A DNA stretch of 64,000 bases from Paramecium octaurelia (lineage: Eukaryota > Ciliophora > Oligohymenophorea > Peniculida > Parameciidae), in NCBI GenBank assembly GCA_905182995.1, contig CAJJDP010000042.1, forward strand, positions 302,417 to 366,416, read 5' to 3'. The notes under the pieces are model-generated. The model saw only the letters and a list, made by a program, of their open reading frames with translations. It was not told where the DNA came from and ran no database searches. The translations under genes and the position numbers were made by a program. Shown here one piece after another: positions 49,212 through 62,155 of the stretch (its first letter is position 1; every line of letters begins with the position of its first letter).

Positions 49212-49557
49212 ATGGGCTCTAAACCTACAGTTCCTGAATCTGTTAAACAAATGAGTACTAAGAAAGACACTGAATTTTCTGTCCACATAGTCTATTGCAG
49301 TGGATGAGGATATGGTTCATTTTACAATTTCTTTATTGAATGTTTATAAATAATATATCCTAATGCAAAGGTTACAGGTGAACAGACCCCGAATGTAATT
49401 TCAATTTATATGCTAGGTTTCTGGATATTTTGAAATTGAAGTTACAAAAAATGGTAAAAAACAACTTGTTCATTCAAAAAAAAATGGCGAAGGAATTTTT
49501 AACGAAAAAACATGTCAGTCAATTTTGAACAAATTGAAGAATTACGTTGAGGCTTGA
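49212..49557 (+). CDS. SELENOW: Selenoprotein W with UGA-encoded selenocysteine
   Basis: The frame starts MGSKPTVPESVKQMSTKKDT, enters the thioredoxin-like fold with FSVHIVYCSG and reaches TGA at 49305-49307 (codon 32) in the CxxU position of the SelW motif, followed by GYGSFYNFFIECLQ. After a 22-nt intron (49395-49416) it continues SGYFEIEVTKNGKKQLVHSK and NGEGIFNEKTCQSILNKLK to a terminal TGA at 49555-49557. The match to animal SelW continues on both sides of the TGA (GEQTP, VHSKKNGEG), so the codon is decoded as selenocysteine. SelW is a small redox protein interacting with glutathione and 14-3-3. A SECIS hairpin lies 51 nt after the stop. In this organism TGA is both stop and Sec. Confidence 0.9.
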
Positions 49558-49607
49558 GAGTCTCTTCAAAAGTCAGATAATATATAGGATTAGTACGTTA
49601 ATAATAA

Positions 49608-49648
49608 ATGAAGAAACTAAGTTTAAATAAAAGTAATTTATTTTCTGA
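49608..49648 (+). promoter_or_regulatory. SECIS element of selenoprotein W mRNA
   Basis: Downstream of the SelW stop, ATGA is followed by arm AGAAACTAAGTT, loop TAAATAAAAGT and arm AATTTATTTTCT, then GA. The arms form 12 positions with one mismatch and one G-T wobble. This places the invariant ATGA/TGA quartet at the stem base and an AAA run at the 5' side of the apical loop, the layout of a eukaryotic form-I SECIS that binds SBP2. The identification is by eye; folding was not computed. Confidence 0.75.
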
Positions 49649-50298
49649 AGAACTAATTGATTAATTTTCTAATACATGTATATTATCATTAAATCCATAT
49701 GACAATTATAGATCTAAAAATTAGCTTATTTTATCAATCTCGGTTAAGCGACTGTATTTAAATTGTTATTGTAATAAATAAAACTAGTAATAATAATGAA
49801 AATTAAACTTTGTTGTATATTCATCTGTGAAATCTATTTATGCTGTTCCCCTATGAATGAGAATTAAGATTCTTTGCATTGTTTTCAAAATCCCCGCAAT
49901 CTAATAGATTAACAATGTTCTCATTTTAAAATTTTCCTTCTTTCTTTATAAACAAATAATAATGCTAATCTCATATAGTTAAAGTTTAATATTTATTTTA
50001 TAAAAAATTACTTGGATTAATCCATCAAAAATGTTAACTAATAGAATTTTGTCAACCAATTAATGTTACAGGCGATTAACCCAAGCCTTTTCACAAATCT
50101 GCTTTCATCGATTAGAATTAATTTATTGTTTTTATTATACAATTTTTATTTTCTTTATTGAATACTACTATTATTACTATGCTTGAACTGTTGTATTGAA
50201 TATATTCAAATAAGTTTTGGAGGATTCATATTAGTATTCATTAAGGGCATATCAAGCTTTAGATTAATTTCTGATCTAAATTATAATATATAATAAAA
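49649..50298. other. Intergenic region with an unconvincing frame
   Basis: A frame from about 49797 to 50161 starts with a hydrophobic, Cys-rich stretch (MKIKLCCIFICEIYLCC), but the remaining composition looks random and no family is seen. I do not call it a gene. Confidence 0.4.
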
Positions 50299-51843
50299 AT
50301 GTTCATACTTCTATTCTTTTACATTTGCAATGCTTATCATCATTAAGGCACTATTCAAATTAATTAGACTCTTACTTTAACAACAAATTACACCGAAATG
50401 GTTCCAAGCATAATCATGAAATTTTTATTAGCTAAAGATCGAAAGAGAGAATCAACGGTGGCTTGCTTCGTTTCAAATTTGGATTTGGAATCGTAAATTT
50501 TCGACATACAAAATTTAAAATTAAATAAGGAAAGCTAAATTGTTTATGACTTACATAGTATACAATCAAATAGCAATTCATAGCTTATTGAGTACTTCTA
50601 TTACCATACAATTTATTTACTATGCTAATCAGAATCAGGAGGTCAAATTGACTATTAATTAACTTATAATGAAGACCCGTACAAAGCTGGTTGCGTAAAT
50701 GATTGCCAGGGTTACAATGATACAAAATCCATAAGTCAATCATATTGTCAAATCGATCACTGTGAGTGTCAAATTAATTAAGTGGGATACTTTTGCTAGC
50801 TTTCTTCTAAGTATATCTTGAGTAGCAATCAAGAAAATGTAGCATTAGATTCATTTTCATGGAGCTTCTATTATTATCAATATAAAAATCTGGATTTGTA
50901 ATTATTATCGGACACAACCATCGATGATAAAACAGTATGTAAATTTGTATTAATCTATATTAAGTATATAGTTTAGCATTTAGAGATATTCCTCAGAAAA
51001 CTATTCCAGACTTGACCAGGAGTAAAGTCCTAAGTAATAGCACATCTTTGTTGGAAGAGCTTAGCAATTTACAATCCAGTCAATATGGGAGTAACATCCT
51101 TTACATTGGATTATATAACAACAAATCTGAAAAAGCATAACTTAAGATCACAATTATATCTAATGACACTACAGACTATGGGTAACTTGAAAGGAATAAA
51201 ATAATTATCATAGTTGTTGGAACAGTTGTTGGTGCTTTATTGTTAGTAACTTGTGTTCTCAGTTTCTTGAAAACAAAAAAATTACAAGCAGAGTAATAAG
51301 CACTACGTCTAAGATAAATACGGATTAATTAAAATAATCAAGTTCAAATAGAAGTGATTAGACAAAAAAAACAATCTAATGGTAGTTTTGATTATTATTA
51401 TATTAGGGTTTACTGAAAAATTTATCAAGGACTATTTTGGAGTAATTGCATATAAGAAACTTGTTTAATTATATCCTGGATTGACGCAGTTTGAGGAATG
51501 CGTAATATGCTTGGAATCTATAAAACATGGGTAGAAAAAACAATAACGAAATTGTTCAGTTACCCCATGTTTTCACATCTTTCATTAGAAGTGTTTGACT
51601 TCTTGGCTAGAAAAATAAAAAAATTGCCCATTTTGCAGAGCTGAATTTTCAACCATATTAATTCAAAATAAGTATCCTTGGCTTGATCTGAAACAATAAA
51701 AAATTAATAATTCCACTCAAGATGAATCAAAGTATATCAAGAATATGAAACTAAATTCAAATACAAATCAATCACAAGAGAATTAATTAAATGAAAGTTA
51801 GTAAGAATTAGTAAAGAAAGATAAAATAATTCTAGATTTATGA
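50299..51843 (+). CDS. Single-pass membrane RING-H2 ubiquitin ligase
   Basis: A signal peptide (MFILLFFYICNAYHHQ) and a luminal region of about 270 residues with several Cys (AGCVNDCQGYN, SYCQIDHCECQINQVGYFCQ, EGF-like) precede one membrane span (KIIIIVVGTVVGALLLVTCV). The cytosolic part has a basic stretch and, after a 25-nt intron, a RING-H2 finger: ECVICLESIKHGQ, then CSVTPCFHIFHQKCLTSWLE and NCPFC. Introns of 26 nt (near 50942) and 25 nt (near 51388) keep the frame. The layout resembles PA-TM-RING and other ER or endosomal ligases that ubiquitinate membrane cargo, but no PA domain was recognised. It converges with the DH-PX-FERM gene, 55 bp between stops. Confidence 0.85.
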
Positions 51844-51898
51844 TATTACTCTTATCATTTAAACACATGCTAACTCAAAATTTATAATAAAAATAAAC

Positions 51899-54602
51899 TC
51901 AGCTAATTTAACTGACATCGTTTGTTTCTACTGTATCTGGGTAGCCTAATTTATCTTTTAACAGACTGATTTGTTAGTATTCTTCCATTAATCTATAGAC
52001 TTCCATAATTGATTAATGTTTAAATGTAATGTATCCATCAAGAAAAGTAGTTACCATTACACTATTCTAAATAGATATCTACTGCAATTACTAAATTGGG
52101 AACTACATTAATGGAACTTATTGATTTAATTCAAAGATCAAGATCTCATTATGTAGAATACCAAGTGTAATGTTAATAGGCATTCTCTTTTACTTTTTTA
52201 GAAATGAATTTTACATCATTTTTACTGTGAACATCTTTATTCCATGCTATTTTTATTTATAAAGATTATTAAGGAATTAAATTTCTAAGATTCTTATTTC
52301 ATTTTTGCATTCTTGTTAATTTTACTATTCTTGCAACTCAATCAATATTCTTTTAATTTGTTAGAAGATCTATTTTCTCCAATCTACCTTCTTTACACTA
52401 TTTAGAATTAATAGAGGCACAAAGTTCTGAAACCAATGCATTCTCACTTATTCATATGTTCTAATCTTATGTATTTGATTGTTATATAGAATACAGATTG
52501 CTAATGCACTTTGTATTACATAATCTTTTTGGCTTAAATTGGAATGATTGAATTTTAATTGAGATAATTCTTAATAAAATAATAAAAGGGATCTCCGTTT
52601 ATTTTTATTAAATTCTTAAAATTCAATTTCATAGCTAAGATACAGATATTTCTTCAAATAAAATTTCGGTTATTACTGAGAACTGAATGAATAATAGATC
52701 CCATTTAATAATTTAGACAGGAAATCTAAAAATAATACATCTATTATAATACTTCTTTTTTTGTGATTATAATTTTTCATTACTTTATAAACAACTTCAT
52801 TGTCATCTAAGTATCTGCAAGTATTGTTTTGTAGAATCATCAATTTAAAATCAAAGTTTCTATCTAAAAATATAGACCTGCAAACAGTATCTATTAAATC
52901 TATAGTTTTGCAATGTTTAGTTATCTACAAAGTAATGCTTTTATCGTCTGGTAAAAATACAACAATTTCAAACTCATCTTCCTAAAACAATGTATTTCTC
53001 ATCTAAGTTGTGTAACTACCTCTCATTGTAACTAAGGTTTCATTGTGATCTTTATCTATTGCAAAAAAGTTTTCAGGGAGATCTAGATGCTAAATGAGAA
53101 TATCTTCATATTTTTTCATTTATGTATTAAAAAATATGGATTTTAGGAAATCTTATATGGATTCTTATCGAGCTTAGATTAGTTTGTCTTCTGATATGAG
53201 ATTTATACAGTTTCTTTAGAATTATTCAGTTCTAAAATTTCTATCTAATAGAGCTGTTTGGAGTTCAATCAAATCACTATATCTTTGATATGTTCTAATT
53301 CTGTAAGTATTGATTTAAATCTTTTTAATTTAAGATACAAATACTTAGATTATGTAGACAATGAATGTATGGATTCCATCCTTCTATTTGAAAGTGGAAA
53401 CAATCTAAATAGAAACTTATTATTATAATTTTTTTAGGAATTGCTCTTCTTCTTGCTACTTTTTTTAGATCATCTCAATTTCCTATTAATCAATTGTTCC
53501 GAATTACGCCAGTAATTTCAAATTACTTTGAGTTCTATTAAGCTAATAATGAAATTAATTACGTATTCATCATTTGGTTAATTTATTCATTGATTTTACA
53601 GAATTATTCTTGTATCTATTTAAGACCATTGTAATCAGGATGATTCAATTCTGTATATTTAACTAATTTTTCTATCATCAACACATATCTGGGTAATTAT
53701 TATACAGGTTTGACAAGAAAGGATTCAAATGTCAAGCCTTTAAGAATTCCACACGCCTCTATATTTTGAATGTATGAGTTGAATTCTGCCTAGAAATAAA
53801 AACAATTATCTACTTTGCTATTGCGTAGTTTATTTATATTTTCTAATTAAAATCTGCTGCAGTAATCATAATAGATTTTAAAAAAAGGGATATAAATCTT
53901 GAATTATTATGAAATAATAAGAAAGTGTTTATATTTTTGTAAAATTTCTTAGATAGAATTATTAATTACATTGTATTGTGATATAAAATTTGCAATTTAA
54001 TTGTTGTATTTGTTCAACATTTAAAAATAGAGATAGCAACTCATCTTAAGTTAAAATTTAATCACGCCTAACTAAATAGCATTTTAACTTATTACTTAAT
54101 ATCTGGTATTAATCTACCAACTATGATATTTAAGTCTTCATTGTAATTCTTTTCTATTTAGTGAAATTCATCAACTACGAATTTCCTGCTTCTAAGTTAT
54201 TTAAGTTTTTTATGAAATGATTTCATATTTAAATGTCTCCTGTAGTTCCTCTAAATTATAAGGATTTTTGGGATTATGCTTTTTTTGCTAGTACTTTAAA
54301 GTATTTCTTTTTAGTTATATTATGATGCCATCTAAAGGGATGAGTAAAATCTATACCACGCGAGCTTATTATTTTTTCTTCTTCATAGACCTTATTGAAG
54401 AGGGCAACGTTCCTTATTCTTAATCCTATTCTTACTCTTGTTCAAGTTTACTTTATTCCAGACAACTGTCCTCACCCCTAATAATTGAAGATTAATAAAG
54501 CTAGCATTGGTGTCTCTAAGTAGATAGTATTTGAGATTGTTTATAAGACGAGGTCAGTTGTTCTCTGAGTGACTCAAACTTCTAATTTGTAATTTATTAC
54601 AT
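51899..54602 (-). CDS. DH (RhoGEF) - PX - FERM protein
   Basis: The start is MQQITNQKFESLREQLTSSY at 54602. A DH domain is recognised by its N-terminal helix (QKNYNEDLNIIVGRLIPDIK), LLSLFLNVEQIQQLNCKFY, and the conserved helix FESFLVKPVQQLPRYVLMIE with LVKYTELNHPDYNGL. Instead of a PH domain, a coiled coil leads to a PX domain (VSIQIVSTFKQKDGIHTFIV, YRIRTYQRYSDLIELQTALL). A FERM-like module follows: F1 FEIVVFLPDDKSITLQITKH, F2 helices around FYLKKYLYLSYEIEFQEFNK, and a PTB-like F3 (NITLGILHNEILIFELNQQV). DH domains activate Rho-family GTPases, PX binds phosphoinositides, and FERM links cargo or membrane as in SNX17. Length is about 860 residues. Two splice readings are possible upstream of the DH start. 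Confidence 0.75.
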
Positions 54603-55902
54603 AATTAAATAATAAGTAATATATTTTATTATTCTGAAGTATAAATCTTCATTCAGATTATTCTTTTCTCTCTCTACAAACCTTTTCCTTATTCAAATAG
54701 TTATGACTATTCGATATTATTTCAATAACATAATTATTATCCATTTACTTAAAATGATATCTGTCATCAATCTTGTGTTACAAAGATTGAGAACCTTGAC
54801 GTCATAGATTTGTAATTAGTTTGTATTAATTTTATTCTAGAATTTAAGAATTTTAGATTAATCCTAAAAATCAAAGGGAGTCTAACACTCATTCAAAGTT
54901 ACAGATTTAGCCTTCCAACATTTTTGATTGATTCAAATCTGTTGATAATGTCTGTACTTATATTATTCCACTTTATAATAATATACTGATATACTTTCTA
55001 TGGTTACTAGTGCTTATACTAAATGAGTCATATAATTTACTAATGTTATTACTTAAATTAATTTAATATCTTAGTGAATGGGTATTATTCTTTAGGAAAT
55101 GACAATAACAATGATAAAAATTAGATATTCAATAAATTTTCCATAATCACCAATAATGTGATGTACAGTATACTAATTTTTACAAAATTCCTGGATCTTT
55201 AAGATTAGGATTAAATGATGTTTTTCGAATTTTAATGTCTTAGTTTATACTTGATTTCAGGATGTTTATCTCTTAACCCTTTTGAAAAAGGTGTATAGAT
55301 TGATCTATAGTCTAATGCTTATTAGCTTATATTTCTAATTGCTCACAAGGATTATGCTATTTAGGTATATAATTGATGTGGATCTTTTATAAAATGGATT
55401 GATTCTACTTAGTTGAGTTTGTTCTAACTATTACTTTAAGGGATTCTGAAAATCTTTTTGAGTTTTTATTTATAATTTACTTTAGTAAATAATAATTAAT
55501 TTAAATAATGGATCAAATTATTCTTTTTTCTAATACTTTAATTAATATATTGATTGAGATAGAAATATAAATGTTGTATTTAAACTAAGCTGACATACTA
55601 AAATCTGATTAGAATTAAATTTCAATTCTAAATTCAATTGGCATCATTTTAATAAATTAATTATAAAGATTGAATGAGAATAATTTTGGTCAATCGCAAT
55701 CAAATTTTTTTATTTGAGATTTATCCAAGTTTTCATAGGGAATTAATTTAAATTGCTTCTTGTCCTCATTTGAAATGAAGTAGTTGAGAAGAATTAACCA
55801 AGTGGGAGAGAGAGGAGGCAATATAAGGAGTCAATAAAGAATAATGAGAGAAAGGTATGCGAATAAAATGTTTGACATAATATTGCATTTATTTTAATTA
55901 AA
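54603..55902. other. Long AT-rich intergenic region, no supported gene
   Basis: About 1.3 kb between divergent genes. A TGA-free frame of over 100 codons around 54650-54990 has no ATG start and plain composition, so I did not call it. No RNA gene was recognised. Confidence 0.45.
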
Positions 55903-58900
55903 ATGGCAGAAAGAAAACAACAAGAACGAGATAACATACAAGTTTCAATAAGAATAAAGTACATTAAAAAGACATGTAACTAGACCCATGTTTGATGAAG
56001 GAAAGACGTGCATTCGAATTGACCCACACCTGAATAATACCATCGTCATAGAAGGATAGAATCAGTAAGAGTCGAAATTCTTCTCTTTCGATAATGTTGC
56101 TGGACCAGATACCACATAGGAAGATATCTTTTCGATGATTGGAGAACAACAAGCCAGCAATTGTTTAGAAGGTATGATTAACAGTAATTTTAGGCTACAA
56201 CGGATGTGTATTTGTATATGGTTAGACAGGGTCAGGTAAAACTTACACTATGACTGGGACATCGCTGTAGCCAGGGCTACTACCACGTATTATAGATTAT
56301 CTCTTTCGATGCGTCTTTGATGACTAAGAAAAAGATCCTTCAGTCGAATACTTAATCAAGTGCTCACATCTCGAAATTTATAATGAACACATTATCGATC
56401 TTCTTAATCCTGATTTGGGTAACTTGCAACTGCGAGAAGATCTAAACAAAGGAGTATACGTTGAATTTCTGACTGAAGAATGTTGTTCCAATGTTGTAGA
56501 AGCCATGGAAGTGGTCTAACGTGGCAATGAAAATAGACATATCTCATCAACTTAAATGAATTTTGAATCTTCCCGTTCGCATAGTGTTTTCACTATCTAA
56601 TTGGAATCCAGAAGACAAAGTCATTCACTTATCAATCACAGATTTTCTAGATTCCATTTTGTGGATCTGGCTGGAAGTGAACGATAGAAGCATACCTAAG
56701 TCTAAGGTGAAAGACTTCGAGAAGGTTGCTAAATCAATAGGAGTCTCCACATTCTCGGCAACGTTATCAATTCATTGGTGGAAGACAAAGAATAAAATAG
56801 ATATGTGCATTATCGTGACTCAAAACTCACGTTCTTACTAAAAGATTCTCTAGGAGGTAATTCCAGAACTCATCTCATTGCAAATATACAATAATCCAAT
56901 TTATTTTATTAGGAAACACTCTCTACACTCCTATTCTCTAAAAGAGTCAAACAAGTTAAGAATAAGGCTAGAGTTAATGAGGATGAAAGTGGATCCTTGG
57001 AAAGTCTCAAAAATGAAATCAAAAGATTAAAATAAGAATTAGCCAAATGGATTGTAGGTCTCTAAACCACATCCAAATCAGCAGAATCTCCTATCAAATA
57101 AAATATAGGTAAAATACTCATCATAATTAGCCATGCATAATATCAATTTTGAAGATATTAACGCAAATGATTAAAGATACATTAAACTTGAAGAAATACT
57201 CAAAGTATATCTTGAACAATCTACTGAGAGTGAGACTGCCCTGTATTTAGAAATAGAAAAGTACTTAAGCGGAATTAAAGAATTAAGGGAAGCTTTTTAA
57301 TTAAGTTCTTAATTGGAATAGCAATTAAAATTAATCATTAGATTATAAAATGAATAAATCGTTAGATTGAAACACGCCAATGGAGCTGAAGATTTATCAA
57401 ACGATTATCAAGAAGAACTCTCCAAAGCCCTTTTGAGTCAGGCTGCAGTCATGAAAAAGTTCTCTGACAGTCTGAGAATCAAAGAAGGATCTGCCAAAAA
57501 TGTAGAAAAAGCTAAATTGTAAATAACCGAAAACGTGTAATTGCTCAATACAATTGTATCAACTGTTAATGTAATTGATTTTATATATTATGTAAGGGAT
57601 CCTTAGATGAAAGAAAGAAATTACAAAATTAAATTTAATCATAACTCTCTTAAGTTTATGTACCAGTAGAAGAATTTACCTAATTAAAAAGTGAACAAGA
57701 AGTACTTAATGAACGATTAGCAAAATAAGTCGAAAAAGAAGAAAAAATTAAACAATCTCTTGATAAAATAGGTATTACAATAGATGTTGAAGATGAAATT
57801 AGAGTCATTGATCACAAATAAAGAGACTTAACTTTAGATTAATAAAATGAATAATTGGAATTGAAGAGTAGAGCAGTTGAATAATTAAATCAATAATTAA
57901 TATAAAAAGAATAAGAGATCAAGTAAATTGTGGAATAAAAAGACAAATGTATTTAAGAAGCTCATTAATTAAATGGATAAATACAAGATAGCAAGTAAGA
58001 GATTCAATAATTAAATTAATAACTTTAATCCTAATAAATATAATTAGAGTAAGCAAAGTTATAGTCAGACACATTGAGCAGTACTGTCAATTAATACTAA
58101 GCTGAGAATGAATAATTAAAGTAAAAAATAATTCTTTTGTAAAATGAAAAAGATAATTAATAAATATAAAGTAATCAAAATTTAGAGGAATTAAATAATT
58201 AATTATCAGAATAAAAGTAATAAAATGAAGCTCTACTAATTTAATTACAAAAGTCAATGCAAGAGTAAAATAATTTAATAAATTAAATTCATTCTAGTTT
58301 AACTGAAAATAGTGAACTCAAAGAATAAACACTTTTGTTGACTAGAGAAAAATAAAACATAGAATTAGAAAATAAAAAGTAAATAGATAATCTATTGAAT
58401 TAAATATAATCATTAATTCAATAATAAGAACAATAGGAGCAATAGCATTAAAAAGAGATTCAAAGCTTCACTAATCAATCTAAAATAGAATAAATTAATG
58501 TTTAAAAAGAGTACTAGACTTAATTACAAACTGCAGTAAAACAACATGAAGTTGAGATCTAGCAATTGAAAAATGAAAATAAAAGATAGCTAGATTAATT
58601 TGTTAATCAATAAGAGATAGAAATATAAACTTAAATTAATTAACTATAAAATTAGATTTCATAATTGAACACACAATTAGGTTAAACAAAATTGTAACTA
58701 GAAAATAGAAATTAGGAATTTGAGGTAATATTCAATTTATCTTTAGCTTCTTAAAGAAAATTAAGATAAACTGGAATACGAGATAGATTAACAAAGAAAT
58801 GAATATGAATATTAACTTGAAGATAAATAGGCTTCATTTTAAGAACTCGAAGAATAATAAAAAAGAGCATTGGAGTTGAAGGATAAATAATTAGAGTAAT

Positions 58901-61900
58901 AAAAGAATGATTATGAGAGAAGAATTCAATAGAAAGATGCTGAAATTGAAGAACTCAAATAGCATTATGAAAAAATATTAGAAGAAAATAGGGTGATTAT
59001 TAAATAATTAGAATAAGAACTTTTGATTAAGAAGGAAGAATTGAATCAGGCAGTTTAAGAGTTAATGATGAAGGAAGAGGAATATCAAGAATAGATATCT
59101 TAAGTTAATGAAAAGCAAAAAGAGTTTGAAGATAATTGCTTTGAGTTGAGAAGCAAGGCTCTTCCAGAGAAAGATCAAGTAATTGAGCAATTGAAAACAG
59201 ATGTAGAACAGAAGGATTATGAGTTGAAAATTCAGAATGAAGATTTCATGAATCAACAAAATTTACTTTTCGATATAATCAAACAAAAAGATAATGAAAT
59301 ACTAAAATTACAAGAGGATCTTGATGATCATAGTAATAGATTAGAAGAGGCATCGAAGGTAATAGATAAGTATTCTAATTGTAATTCCGAATTGAAAGGA
59401 GCCTTAGATTAATTGAATCATCAATTTGAAAAATAGAAATAAATAATCAATGATTTGTAAATTAAAGAGAATACTTCGGCTTAAATTCTTGATGAAAAGA
59501 CGAAATCTCTAAATGAAATATTATAATCTAAATAAAGTGAAGTTGAGAATTTAAAAATGAGATTAGAGGCCGAGAATAATGTAAATAAATAATAGAATTA
59601 ACAGAATTCTAAATAAATGTAAACTTCTGAAAAAAAAATTAAAGATTTAGAAAAGGAAAAGTAAAATTACTTAGAGGAAATAGATAAGAAAGAATAGTGT
59701 ATTAATCAATTGGAATAAAAATTACAAACCTCATAAAAAGAAAAGGAAATTGTAACTAACTAATTTAAAAATTAAATTAAGGATTTGCAACAGTAATTAC
59801 TATCTAGTAATCAAGGAATTGAGGAGCAAAAAATATGGGTTATTCATTATAAGAAAGAAGTGGATAAATTAAATAAGGAAGTTTCCTTATCCTAATAAAT
59901 TTCTTAATAATATTAGAGTTAGAAGAACGAAAACGATCAAATTAAATTAGAAAATCAAAAATTAAATAAATTATTGGATAATTATTAATAATAAATATCA
60001 TCTATTAAAAAAGAGATAGATTAAGCCAAAATAGAGAAGACTAAATTAATCGACTAAATTTCATTACAAGAAAATAAAATATTAGAATTAGAAGAAGCAA
60101 AGCTATAAAAGTAAATTTTATAAGGCAAAGTAAATGAATTGCAAAAATGCTAATCAGAGGTTCTATAAAAATATCAGTAGTCATAAGCTCAATTACATGC
60201 TTTACAAGATGATTTATAACATTCAAAAAAGGAAATATAAGAAATTAAACAAAAGAATAAGGTGTTAGCCTAATAATAATAAAATGAAATGTCAAAATTC
60301 AATGAGGAAATGCTAGCAATTTAAGAAGAGTTAGAATAAAGCAGAAAGATTTAAATGGAAATAAAGAAATCAGAATAAGAGTAGAGAGAATAGAATTTGC
60401 AATTAAAATAGAATTATGAAAAATTAGTATAAGAAAATTAATAATTAAACAATTAGCTAGATGAAATGCAATAGGACATTAATTATGATAAGGAAGAAAT
60501 CTTGAAGAAGGACGAAACTATTTACAAATTGTCAGATTAAGTGAAATATAAAACTCAGTAACTAGAGGCTCAAAATTCATTAATTAATTAAGTTGAATAA
60601 AATAAATTAAATCAAACTAACTAGATACTCTTATAATCAAATTAATTGACAAATTTATCAAAAGAACTTTTTTCATTAAAACAACAATTATAAATAAATG
60701 ACACTTAAAGTGAATCATATAAACGAGAAGTTGAAAGATTAAGAAGAGAATTAGAATTCTAAATAAAGTAAGTTGAAGATTACAAATAATAAACTAAAAA
60801 GATATAGCAGCAATTAGACTTTGAGAAAAAACACAGCCAAAAATAAAAAGTTTATGAAGCATCAGAATTATTAAGTAAAATTGACAACACACTCTCTCCA
60901 ATAAAAGGAGTAAAAGTATTTATATTAATTAATTAAAGGGATAAACTCTATATGGCAGTTCAGATAGTAAAACTCAAAAAAGAATTTTTTAGCAGAAGAC
61001 TCCTTAGAAAGAATATGGATTTTAAAATTCTAATAGTGCTTCTATGCTTAATGCCTCTTTTAATTCATAAGATTAATTAGCCAAAGAAAATAAAAAGCTG
61101 AAATAGAGTTTAGAATAGAAAATGAAAGTAATTAATTATAATAACATAAGATTATTGAATAATTAGAGCAAGCGTTATTATAAAGTGAGTAAACGTTAAA
61201 GGAAGTGCATGAAAAGGCCAATCAATTTTGTTCATAATAGGAAGATGAAATAAAATAAATTAAGGATCAATATTCAAGACTTGAATAAGAACACAATACT
61301 ATATTGGTAATTCTAATTGTTATTGAAGGCTGAAAGGGAGTATGAGAATTAGTAGATAAGTAAACAAAAGGAATAGGCTTTATTCAAAGTTTAAATTCTA
61401 TAAGATGAAGTATTGAAATCAAAGAGAGGATCTGTAGGAAGTCAACACATTCCAGGATCAAAATATTCTGAAACCGTTTAGGATATGTCAATGAGGGAAA
61501 CACCATCCTCATCACATAGATATAGACCTTCAGATGGATCATTTAAATCTTATTACGGCATAGATGCTCATTCAAAATTAATTTATGACACAGTAATTAA
61601 TATATATATATCTCTATTATAGCAAAAGCTGTTATTAGAAAATTAACGATTAAATAGTCAAATGTGCAAGTTATACTAGATTTTGGGGTTAGACAAAAAT
61701 AGATCTAATAAATTAGGAGATGGAGATAAGATTATCTAATCAGTTCAATTATTATTATAAGAAGTTATTGTATATATTTCATATTTATTTTTAAGGATTG
61801 TAAACAAGAAATATAGAATTTGATTTAAGCTCAACCAACAAGAAGTTTGAAATATTAGTCAATGGAAAAAGAATTATTATAAACTAAATCGAAATACTAT

Positions 61901-61990
61901 GCCGTGGAAAGGAGTCCTAAGTTTTGGAATTCTAGCAATGATACTCCAAAAGCTAAATTCTTCAATTACTCAAATTCTTCAGGGAAATGA
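55903..61990 (+). CDS. Kinesin-12 (KIF15)-like motor with very long coiled coil
   Basis: The start [19 protein letters not shown] is joined by a 25-nt intron to [13 protein letters not shown]. The motor contains the kinesin-12 signature [21 protein letters not shown]-loop [13 protein letters not shown] (after a 22-nt intron near 56170), [29 protein letters not shown] and [18 protein letters not shown]. The neck segment [19 protein letters not shown] fits KIF15/PAKRP. About 1,500 residues of Gln/Glu/Lys/Asn-rich coiled coil follow, with hundreds of Gln encoded by TAA or TAG. Short introns occur near 57110, 57565, 60910, 61300, 61595 and 61770. The C terminus reads [20 protein letters not shown]. 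Kinesin-12 motors slide microtubules apart in spindles and phragmoplasts; the coil here is unusually long. I read it as one gene because frames connect across every short intron examined. Confidence 0.8.
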
Positions 61991-62155
61991 TTTTATTGTA
62001 TTTAATTTTAATCATTTACCCATATATTTATTATTGATTTATTTTATATAAAACTAAAAGATAGAATCTGTCATTTTGCATAATTATGTTATATAAGTGA
62101 AAAAAATCTGCTGTAATCTTTTCATAAATAATTAAATGTATTATTTTAATATATG

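Noticed and set aside
49212..49307. Reading selenoprotein W as a pseudogene or a 31-residue peptide
   Set aside because: Similarity continues beyond the TGA, which falls exactly at the CxxU position, and a SECIS follows.
49797..50161. Open frame starting MKIKLCCIFICEIYLCC
   Set aside because: With TGA as the only stop in such AT-rich DNA, 120-codon frames arise by chance; after the first 20 residues the composition is that of random AT-rich sequence and no family motif is seen.
54650..54993. TGA-free plus-strand frame of over 100 codons
   Set aside because: It has no ATG start, no coding-like composition and no neighbouring exon in phase.
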